In this document: positions 57,961 through 64,000 of the stretch, one piece after another
How the letters are laid out: each line of letters begins with the position of its first letter
Position numbering within the stretch: position 1 is the stretch's first letter
Source of the DNA: Nonomuraea sp. NBC_00507
Lineage (GTDB): Bacteria; Actinomycetota; Actinomycetes; Streptosporangiales; Streptosporangiaceae
Reading direction: 5' to 3'
Assembly (NCBI RefSeq): GCF_036013525.1
Contig: NZ_CP107854.1
Span: 1-64,000 of the forward strand
DNA length: 64,000 nt
Made by a program: the position numbers and the translations under genes
The notes under the pieces: model-generated
Told to the model about the DNA's origin: nothing
The model's input: the letters and a program-made list of their open reading frames with translations, nothing else
Databases searched by the model: none

Positions 57961-58260
57961 AGGATGAGGTCCTGGTGTTTTCTCTTCCCGCGCTGCTCAC
58001 CCTGCTCGCCACCGTGGTGCTGGCCGCGATCACCTGTGCTCACTCTGGCCGCCCATGCCGACTGGCCCACCGCGCTGCTCAGCGCCGGCGCAGTCGGCGC
58101 AGCGACCTTGGGACTGGTGACCGACCAGAGGACGAATAGGGTGGCAGGCGGCCAGCTCGGCACGGGGCCTGCTCACGGGCGCCGGCAAGCTCGGCGTGGG
58201 CCCCGTTCGGCGCGCTCGTTGGCGGCTGCCACGTCGGTGAGGGCGGGCCCCCGTCGTTGA
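57957..58260 (+). pseudogene. small membrane protein with a likely frameshift
   Basis: ATG/GTG 57957 overlaps the previous stop. The first frame gives one helix (VFSLPALLTLLATVVLAAIT) and then turns Arg-rich. From about 58035 another frame gives a second helix (DWPTALLSAGAVGAATLGLV). Joined, they form a typical two-helix protein. The shift may be real or a sequencing error. Confidence 0.4.
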
Positions 58261-58467
58261 CAAGGGGCCGCCCCGCGAATAACCCGGCGGGGCACCGCCT
58301 AACCGCATCGCCAACCGGTGAGCGCTGGCGATGTAGCCCTCCAGTTCCTCGGGCGGGAGGTCCTCGGCGTAGGTGTCGGCGACGATATCCGGGTCGTTGG
58401 CGCCGCAGATCTGGCAGCCGCGGATGTGCTGGGCCATCGTGGTGATCTGGTTGGCGGTGTAGGCCAT
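58030..58467 (-). CDS. CxxC hypothetical protein
   Basis: ATG 58467 starts MAYTANQITTMAQHIRGCQI, followed by CGANDPDIVADTYAEDLPPE and ELEGYIASAHRLAMRLGG. The Cys pair (CQIC) suggests metal binding. The part after about residue 65 is Arg/Pro-rich and overlaps the rightward frameshifted gene, so the true end may be earlier. The same frame continues upstream through the 58483-58565 repeat (PSQHDKSAAETATF), suggesting a longer ancestral protein. Confidence 0.45.
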   Translation of the reverse strand: MAYTANQITTMAQHIRGCQICGANDPDIVADTYAEDLPPEELEGYIASAHRLAMRLGGAPPGYSRGGPLSTTGARPHRRGSRQRARRTGPTPSLPAPVSRPRAELAACHPIRPLVGHQSQGRCADCAGAEQRGGPVGMGGQSEHR

Positions 58468-58482
58468 GGTGTGACGTGCCAC

Positions 58483-58565
58483 GGTAAACGTCGCTGTTTC
58501 TGCCGCGCTCTTGTCGTGCTGACTCGGCAGCTGGTTGATGGACTGGTGGGCGTCATGAAAGCCGA
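58483..58565 (-). repeat. inverted duplication, arm A
   Basis: About 82 bp that match 60533-60613 in opposite orientation with 8 differences. In the leftward frame it encodes DAHQSINQLPSQHDKSAAET. Most differences are synonymous or conservative, so both copies derive from one coding sequence. Confidence 0.8.
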
Positions 58566-58680
58566 TGCCGAGGGTCTTGATCGGGATCTTGGGTTGTCCG
58601 GTGTAAACGATCGCGCGGCCTGCGATGCTGATGGGGTAAGTGCCGGAACATGCCGAAAACGTCGCCTGGGAGGCGGCCGC

Positions 58681-59586
58681 ATGCGCATACGGTATTCCTC
58701 CTGCCCGGCCGAAACATGGGAGTCGGCGCTCACCCTGCCGCATCCACGATTGCGGCCCGGAGTGCTCGCCTATCGGGGCATACGGATGGACCAGGGCCTG
58801 ACGCAGCCTTGGCAGGGATTCCCGGGTGGCGCGGTGACGCTTCTGCTCGGGCTCGACGCCGAGCAGCAATTGCTGCGCCGCGGCCTGACAGACCGCGTCG
58901 GCGGGACGCCGCTCACGTCCTACGTCTCGGGACCGACCACACGGTCGTCCTGGATCGTGGAGCCCAGCGGCGGCGCGCATTGCGTCATCGTGGTCCTGGC
59001 GCCTTGGGCTGCGTTCGCGATATTCGGCGTTGATATGTATGAGCTCGCCGGAGCCATGGTGAAGCCGGAGGACCTGCTGGGGGACCGGGTACACCAGCTC
59101 GCCGCCGCCCTGGCCGCGTTGCCCGGCTGGGAGCAGCGGTTCCGGCTGCTGGATGATGTGCTGTCGATGTGGCTGGCCAGGGGCGGCGCATGGTCACCGC
59201 GCGTGCAATGGGCCCACACCGAAGTGATCCGCACCGGCGGCGGCATCCCCATAGCGAAACTGGCCGAAGAAGCCGGCTGGAGCCCGCGTCAACTGGAGTA
59301 CCGCTTCCAGGAGCAGATCGGCCTGTCGCCGAAGGCTTTGGCGCGGGTGGTCCGGTTCCGGCGCGCCGCGCTCCTGCTCATGGAGGACCTGGCGCCGGCA
59401 TTGGTCGCCGGGGCCTGCGGCTTCAGCGATCAGGCGCACCTGACCCGAGAGTTCAAAGCCATCACCGGCCTGACGCCTGATCGCTTCCGGGTGAACGCCC
59501 GCACCGCGGCCGCCACATCGGCGGCTCATGAGGTGTCGCACGCGGCGGCACGGCACACCGGAACCCCCACGCTGCCCGCAGCATGA
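58681..59586 (+). CDS. AraC-family transcriptional regulator
   Basis: A 301-residue protein, ATG 58681 behind GGGAGG. The N-terminal ~150 residues (RPGVLAYRGIRMDQGLTQPW) resemble the sensor domain found in DUF6597-type AraC regulators. The C-terminal ~100 residues hold two HTHs (GGGIPIAKLAEEAGWSPRQL then EYRFQEQIGLSPKALARVVR, and VAGACGFSDQAHLTREFKAI then TGLTPDRFR). It lies alone within the inverted-repeat-flanked segment and is a likely recent arrival. Target unknown. Confidence 0.85.
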   Translation: MRIRYSSCPAETWESALTLPHPRLRPGVLAYRGIRMDQGLTQPWQGFPGGAVTLLLGLDAEQQLLRRGLTDRVGGTPLTSYVSGPTTRSSWIVEPSGGAHCVIVVLAPWAAFAIFGVDMYELAGAMVKPEDLLGDRVHQLAAALAALPGWEQRFRLLDDVLSMWLARGGAWSPRVQWAHTEVIRTGGGIPIAKLAEEAGWSPRQLEYRFQEQIGLSPKALARVVRFRRAALLLMEDLAPALVAGACGFSDQAHLTREFKAITGLTPDRFRVNARTAAATSAAHEVSHAAARHTGTPTLPAA

Positions 59587-59759
59587 CCGCCCGGCGTGGT
59601 GTGTTACTTCGCATTCGTTCAAGACAACAGGCCGCCCTTCGTGAAGAGTTCGCTCTGGTGGTGGCTCTCCTCGGGGCCGGGCATATGCGCGCACGCGTCC
59701 ACGGGCCAGCCCTGTAGGAACAGCTGATAGATCGACGGTCGCCGGGAGGCGAGTATCAC

Positions 59760-60278
59760 ATGGGAACTCTGACCAAGAAGCTTCTCAGGGCGGCTGCGGG
59801 CGTCGCAGCGCTTACGCCGGTAGGCCCCGCCATGCTCAGATGGGCCGCCCTGGTGGGGCTGTTTACAGCTCTCTTCGTCGCGACAGGTTCACCCGCGCAT
59901 GCCGAGGACGACATTGAGATAAACGGGAAGTGTGTCGGGACGAAAATACGCCGGTGCGTCCACCTGCATTGGGACATTCCCAACAAGAGATACCGTGTCC
60001 ACGCTGGCATGCTGGACGTGCCAGATGACTACACCTATCTCATTAACATATTGTCAACGAGCTGGACCAGCATCAACACCAGCCAGACTGTGGTGACCAC
60101 TGACCCGGATGGTCCATTCGCGGGTGGAGACACCGCTGTTTCTGGGTATGGATTGTGCGCGGCCCCCACCCAGGTGTTCTTCAGAGCGGTATTCGAGTGG
60201 GCGGGTGAAGGCGAGCACAAACAGGAGAAGGTCGAATCCTGGGCTCGCATCTGCAGGACAAACGATATCGGCGGGTAG
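59760..60278 (+). CDS. secreted hypothetical protein
   Basis: A 172-residue exported protein, ATG 59760 behind GGGAGG. The signal peptide region is WAALVGLFTALFVATGSPAH then A. The mature part has four cysteines and a beta-rich sequence (KCVGTKIRRCVHLHWDIPNK, YTYLINILSTSWTSINTSQT, GYGLCAAPTQVFFRAVFEW). No recognised motif. Confidence 0.65.
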   Translation: MGTLTKKLLRAAAGVAALTPVGPAMLRWAALVGLFTALFVATGSPAHAEDDIEINGKCVGTKIRRCVHLHWDIPNKRYRVHAGMLDVPDDYTYLINILSTSWTSINTSQTVVTTDPDGPFAGGDTAVSGYGLCAAPTQVFFRAVFEWAGEGEHKQEKVESWARICRTNDIGG

Positions 60279-60497
60279 CCCGATGCGGGGGGCTACAGAC
60301 CTCCTGCGTGCTGTACCGGACGGCCGTCTCATCCGCCGCTGGTCCCGACTTCGCACTTCTTCAAGACGCACCCCGACAGCGGCCACCAGATTCGTCGAAG
60401 CCGCCCGCAAGAACCTCGTCATCGGCTCGATGTGACCACCCCCGCCAAGCACACCCACCCAGAAATCGCGCACCACCACACAACATCACGCACAGGC

Positions 60498-60535
60498 CCG
60501 TTGCCCGGCCCCGAGTCCTCGGGGCCGGGCAACGG
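60498..60535. terminator. perfect 18-bp hairpin
   Basis: CCGTTGCCCGGCCCCGAG pairs perfectly with CTCGGGGCCGGGCAACGG around TC. It could end transcription from the 59760 gene. It touches the arm B repeat. Confidence 0.7.
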
Positions 60536-60613
60536 CCTTCATAACGCCCACCAGTCCATCACTCAGCTGCCAAGCCAGCACGACAAGAGCGCGGCAGAAA
60601 CAGCGACATTGAC
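60533..60613 (+). repeat. inverted duplication, arm B
   Basis: Counterpart of 58483-58565 (about 90% identical, opposite orientation). Confidence 0.8.
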
Positions 60614-60669
60614 CGCGGTGGCCGCCGCCTGCAGCTTCCCGACGCGCGGGCGGCGTGGGGAGCGTGAGG

Positions 60670-61653
60670 TCAGGGCGCGGAATCGCGGTAGCCGAGAGCG
60701 TCGCGGGCCGCGTTGTAGTTGGTGGCGGCGGCGGTGAACAGCAGGTCCACCTGCCCGCTGACCCAGGCGCGGATGCGTTGCCTGGCATCGTCGGTGGGTT
60801 CGGGGTGCAGATCGGTGACGTGGAGGTAGAGCGGTTCCACGTCCGGGTGAGTCGGGTCGACGACGATGAAGGACTGGTCGTTGTCGCGGTGGGTGGCGAT
60901 GCCGGGGAGCATCCCGGCTACGGACCGGACGGTGAAGGGCTGGTTCATCGACAACATCAGCGTGAGCCCGAGCTGGTGGGTACGGAGTGGCTGGTAGGGG
61001 CGGCCGCCGTAGGTGGTGTCTGGCTTGCCGTCCATGAACTTCACCTCAACCAGGACATCCGCCGGCAGCTCGACGTCATCGATGATCGCGCGGGCGGCGT
61101 CCTGGAGCTCCGTGCACAGGCCTCTGGCGGCTTCCTCAGCGACGTACAGAGGCAGGCCGCCGTGGGCGCGCAGGCTGTCCTTGAGCAGTTCGAGCCCGCT
61201 GGCGGCCGGGCTGTGCGGGGGGCCTGCGACGGGAGCGGGCGCCTCCTGGACGCGTTGGGCGTCGTGTGGTTGAGCGGATGCCGGGCTGAGAGCCAGATCG
61301 GCTGAAGGCGTGGCCTGGGCTTCGGCGAAGGCCGCGTCATAGAGCCGCTTGAACCGCAGCTCCTGTTCGGCTCGGTCGAGTGCGGGCGTGTGGTGATCGA
61401 CGAGGTAGCGGACAACGGAGAGGTAGCGCAGCCACTCGGGCATCCCTCCTTCGCCGCGCAGCAGCTGGCGGACCCGTTCATCACTGATCGTGGCCGGGTA
61501 GTCGGCAAGGTCGCCATTGTTGATGGTCGTGGAGATCCGGCCAGTACCTGGTCGCCCGGCCCCGACATACACCTCATGCAGAGCCGCGGTCATCGTCCGC
61601 AGCGCTCCAGGCGGCAGGACGTCCTCGCCCGGCAGGTCGATCGCTCTGCGCAT
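60670..61653 (-). CDS. HTH-containing hypothetical protein
   Basis: A 327-residue protein; ATG 61653 has GAGGG upstream. Residues ~20-95 (GALRTMTAALHEVYVGAGRP, TISDERVRQLLRGEGGMPEW, LRYLSVVRYLVDHHTP) have the layout of an HTH found in actinobacterial regulators. A polar linker is followed by a C-terminal domain (AVDVELPADVLVEVKFMDGK in part, LTLMLSMNQPFTVRSVAGML) rich in strands. No partner is obvious. Function unknown. Confidence 0.6.
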   Translation of the reverse strand: MRRAIDLPGEDVLPPGALRTMTAALHEVYVGAGRPGTGRISTTINNGDLADYPATISDERVRQLLRGEGGMPEWLRYLSVVRYLVDHHTPALDRAEQELRFKRLYDAAFAEAQATPSADLALSPASAQPHDAQRVQEAPAPVAGPPHSPAASGLELLKDSLRAHGGLPLYVAEEAARGLCTELQDAARAIIDDVELPADVLVEVKFMDGKPDTTYGGRPYQPLRTHQLGLTLMLSMNQPFTVRSVAGMLPGIATHRDNDQSFIVVDPTHPDVEPLYLHVTDLHPEPTDDARQRIRAWVSGQVDLLFTAAATNYNAARDALGYRDSAP

Positions 61654-61940
61654 GTCCCAACCCTCGCCAATAACTGCCAAGTTCCGCCAACCAGCCACGG
61701 TAGCGGTACAGCGATTCGCCCGCGGGCGTCTTGGACGAACGCACCGGGCCGGGCCGCGATGCGGGTCCAGGACCAATACAGGACGACTTCCGCCAAAGAT
61801 CAACAAGCCTGTCCGGCGCGGTCTCATCGTGGAGGCAGCGGCTCAGTCGAAGAGCCGTCCCGGGGAAGCGCGGACGGGCGTCAGATCACCCGCGCACCGA
61901 CGCCCCGGCAGCGGACGTGCGCATTGAGGAGACGCGGTAG

Positions 61941-62150
61941 ATGACTGGGATCTTGGTGGAGCTGCTGGCGGGGGCCGGGCCGGCGTGGAGCATCGCCGGA
62001 GTGGCGCTCATCGTGTTCATGGCCGTGGTGCTGTCCTTCGTGGGCCTGGCCGTTGGGAGAGCCCTGTTCGCCGGCGATCCCGCGACCCGGACCGATGCCC
62101 GTCACGTGCTGCGCGACCTGCTCGGATCGTTCTTCCGCAGGCCCCGTTGA
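61941..62150 (+). CDS. small membrane protein
   Basis: A 69-residue protein from ATG 61941 behind GAGGAG, with one long helix (WSIAGVALIVFMAVVLSFVG) and a basic tail (DLLGSFFRRPR). Function unknown. Confidence 0.6.
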   Translation: MTGILVELLAGAGPAWSIAGVALIVFMAVVLSFVGLAVGRALFAGDPATRTDARHVLRDLLGSFFRRPR

Positions 62151-62468
62151 GAACCGCTCTGCGTCCGGACCGATCATCGGCGCCGCCGCTGGACCGAAGA
62201 CCGCCGCACCGCCGACCCAGCCGCATGGCGTCGCAACCTCGACAACTACAACGAAACCGCCTGATCATCTCGCCATTCGGGCCAGATTCGCTGAGACGGC
62301 CATGAGAGAACAGCGATTCCGGCCAGCTCGACTGAGAATTGCCCGCTGTCCGCGTCTCAACCAACCAGGCCCGCCCAGGTCAGCAACTTCTACTTGGACG
62401 GGCTTCACTGAGAACGGACAGAACAGCGGCTTACCCTGAAGACCTTCCTCCAGCCGAAGGAGATCCTC
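62151..62468. other. intergenic
   Basis: About 320 bp with no feature recognised. Confidence 0.4.
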
Positions 62469-62702
62469 ATGGTCGACGGCCCTCTCTCCTCAACCGAGTT
62501 CGTCGTGATGGAGTTCAACCACAGCAATGGCCGCCTGTCCGTTCATGGCACCTACACCTACAGCGCCCACAACCTGGACGATGCTCTTTCGGATGCCCGG
62601 GAAGCGGCCACGGTTGCCTCCGTCCAGAAGCTTCCCGTCACTTTTGTTGTAGCGAGGGTCCAGGAAGAGGCGGTATTCCCGGCGTCGCAGGCACCGGGCT
62701 GA
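62469..62702 (+). CDS. 77-residue hypothetical protein
   Basis: ATG 62469 behind AAGGAG. The product (SSTEFVVMEFNHSNGRLSVH, GTYTYSAHNLDDALSDAREA) looks alpha/beta with a small globular fold. Unrecognised. Confidence 0.6.
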   Translation: MVDGPLSSTEFVVMEFNHSNGRLSVHGTYTYSAHNLDDALSDAREAATVASVQKLPVTFVVARVQEEAVFPASQAPG

Positions 62703-62735
62703 GCTGGGGATCGTCCGCGAGCACTACGACGCGGA

Positions 62736-63590
62736 TCAGGTGAGGGACAGGTCCTTGCGGGCTTGTTCCAGGTCAGTGGCCCAGATCCACAGCCGCTGGG
62801 ATGGCGGCACCTGGTGATAGCCGAACAGGCCGACCTCGGTCAGGGTGCGTAGGTCCACGCACACCCGCTGGTAGGCAGCTGCGATCGCGTCCGCGGGATT
62901 GTCCAGGTCGCGGACGCCGAGCTTGATGCAGGCCCGGTACTCGTAGCCGAGCAGCAGGTCGGAGCCGAACTGCGCCCACGCGCCGCGCTGCTCCTGCCAG
63001 GCCGTCTCCGCCTCCTGAATCAGCAGGTTCAGGTCGGCGGGGCGGGGGATCGACGGGTAGATCACGAAGGTGGCGGCCCAGCCGAGCGCCACCATGTCGA
63101 GGTTGAAGGTGCGCCGGTCGGGGTGGTCACGCGCCGGCAGCGGGTCGGAAGCCGAGCCAGAGAACCACGGCGCGGTGTACGCCAGGAGCCGGCCGTTCTT
63201 CTCCACCAGTTCGCCGGTGGCGATGACCGCCATCCGGCGCTGGGAGCCGTCCGGCCGCTTCAGCCGGGTGGTCACCATGCTCGTGTGCGCTTCGGCGGCC
63301 AACTTGCCGGCGCTCAGGTGCCGCTGCGCGGCGTCCGGCGAGATGCGCGCGATGAGGTACTCGCGCAGGTCCTCCGGCAGGGCGTCGTAGGTGCCGTCTT
63401 GCAGGCGTTCCTTGGCCCGGTCGAGCGTGGCCTGGGCGGTAGGCGGGCTGCCGCCGACTTTGCTCTCCGGGGTGTCGATGGACACCATCCGGATGGACAT
63501 CTCGATCGTCGGGGTGTCGCCGTCGGTCACCTTGACGAAGCGGTAGTCCTGAGCCGGGCGGCTGGGGCCGACGAAACCGAGATCCACCAT
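62736..63590 (-). CDS. staphylococcal-nuclease-like protein
   Basis: A 284-residue protein; ATG 63590 has GGAG upstream. The N-terminal signature YRFVKVTDGDTPTIEMSIRM then VSIDTPESKVGG is that of SNase/thermonuclease domains, where Asp and Arg/Glu residues cleave nucleic acid. Further signature elements are spread over a longer domain (RMAVIATGELVEKNGRLLAY, NLDMVALGWAATFVIYPSIP, ETAWQEQRGAWA). A ~80-residue C-terminal extension is unlike secreted SNases. No signal peptide, so it acts in the cytoplasm. Confidence 0.75.
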   Translation of the reverse strand: MVDLGFVGPSRPAQDYRFVKVTDGDTPTIEMSIRMVSIDTPESKVGGSPPTAQATLDRAKERLQDGTYDALPEDLREYLIARISPDAAQRHLSAGKLAAEAHTSMVTTRLKRPDGSQRRMAVIATGELVEKNGRLLAYTAPWFSGSASDPLPARDHPDRRTFNLDMVALGWAATFVIYPSIPRPADLNLLIQEAETAWQEQRGAWAQFGSDLLLGYEYRACIKLGVRDLDNPADAIAAAYQRVCVDLRTLTEVGLFGYHQVPPSQRLWIWATDLEQARKDLSLT

Positions 63591-64000
63591 CGCTGCGCTC
63601 CTGCACGATCAAGACGAAGGGCTGCATGACCTGCCGTACCAACATCGCAGCCGATCAGCTTTCCGTTGCTGCTGACACGCCGACGTGAGCGGCCGATACA
63701 CGGGTTTTCTGTCGCGGCGTTTCCGTTAGCGCTTGTCACAGTGAATTCCGCTCACACAGTGCGAATCTCCGCATATCGGGCGTACCTCGATAACAAGTCG
63801 GTATATCCCGGAGTGGATCCGAACTCCGCGAAAAGAGACTCCGTATAACCGATCAGTCACACGGCTGAGCTCGACCACCCGCCGCCTTCGGAAAACCCGG
63901 CCTCTGAAGGAAGGCACGTAAGTACACGCGGACACACGTGCGCAGACCAACTCTCGCCTGCCCTGACAACTCAACTGCGTGTCGGCTCCTTGATCCAGCA
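63591..64000. other. right-hand intergenic end
   Basis: No gene. AT-richer than average with repeated CACAGTG (near 63737 and 63755) and small inverted repeats. It may hold a promoter for a gene beyond the window. Confidence 0.4.

Larger units (their letters stand above)
60432..60626 (+). pseudogene. truncated N-terminal gene fragment
   Basis: A frame from GTG 60432 reads VTTPAKHTHPEIAHHHTTSR and continues to NAHQSITQLPSQHDKSAAET (the arm B repeat), then loses similarity near 60626. It looks like the 5' part of a relative of the 58030-58467 gene, cut by rearrangement. Confidence 0.4.

Overview
The window looks like part of a large, probably linear, conjugative plasmid or plasmid-like element of a filamentous actinomycete. 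The base composition, GTG/TTG starts and codon bias are high-GC actinobacterial; Streptosporangiales such as Nonomuraea or Actinomadura is my guess, from gene style only. No rRNA, tRNA or CRISPR was found. Replication, partition and transfer genes are all present. The replication initiator resembles Streptomyces plasmid Rep proteins, and a tap-tpg-like gene pair points to protein-capped telomeres.

1-26 kb (accessory left half). Short cassettes are headed by near-identical promoters (1607, 7461, 11295, 17955; a diverged copy reads leftward at about 24600). Each leads into a small membrane or unknown protein. Two cassettes (1665-5544 and 18013-19706) are paralogous. Between cassettes lie GC-rich stretches with broken coding remnants and about 20 copies of a palindrome with core CCGGTGAGCCGG. 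A leftward run of stop-start-overlapping genes occupies 14.8-17.4 kb. The Rep-like gene (20.5-21.9 kb, leftward) is frameshifted and contains two perfect palindromes.

25-35 kb. Leftward genes include a PIN toxin with a possible antitoxin, small genes, a four-helix membrane protein preceded by a 26-residue peptide gene, a Tpg-like HTH protein, and a 1684-residue protein. That large protein joins a CHC2 zinc finger, Toprim, a P-loop ATPase and a C-terminal region resembling the Streptomyces telomere-associated protein Tap. It is the most unusual gene in the window.

35-41 kb. Two leftward ParA modules, each with a non-Spo0J DNA-binding partner. An array of 8-bp direct repeats lies upstream of the first (38.57-38.69 kb), and inverted TGCACCAC boxes lie downstream of it (36.24-36.35 kb).

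41.6-53.4 kb. A rightward type IV secretion operon: VirB2-like and VirB3-like proteins, a small membrane protein, a VirB4 ATPase, a VirB6-like channel protein, a VirB8/TcpC-like protein, a transglycosylase-NlpC/P60 hydrolase and an FtsK-type coupling ATPase. No relaxase is visible. The coupling ATPase shares a domain with the primase-Tap protein.

53.4-64 kb. A mixed region with resolvase remnants, an HTH protein and a membrane protein that look frameshifted, a DEDDh-type exonuclease with an altered catalytic residue, secreted proteins, an AraC regulator, an inverted partial duplication and a staphylococcal-nuclease-like protein.

A second recurrent regulatory motif (TTGCATGTAACTAGC and relatives) occurs upstream of genes in both halves, including the transfer operon, and may co-regulate them. 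All family assignments come from reading motifs and remembered families; no searches were run.
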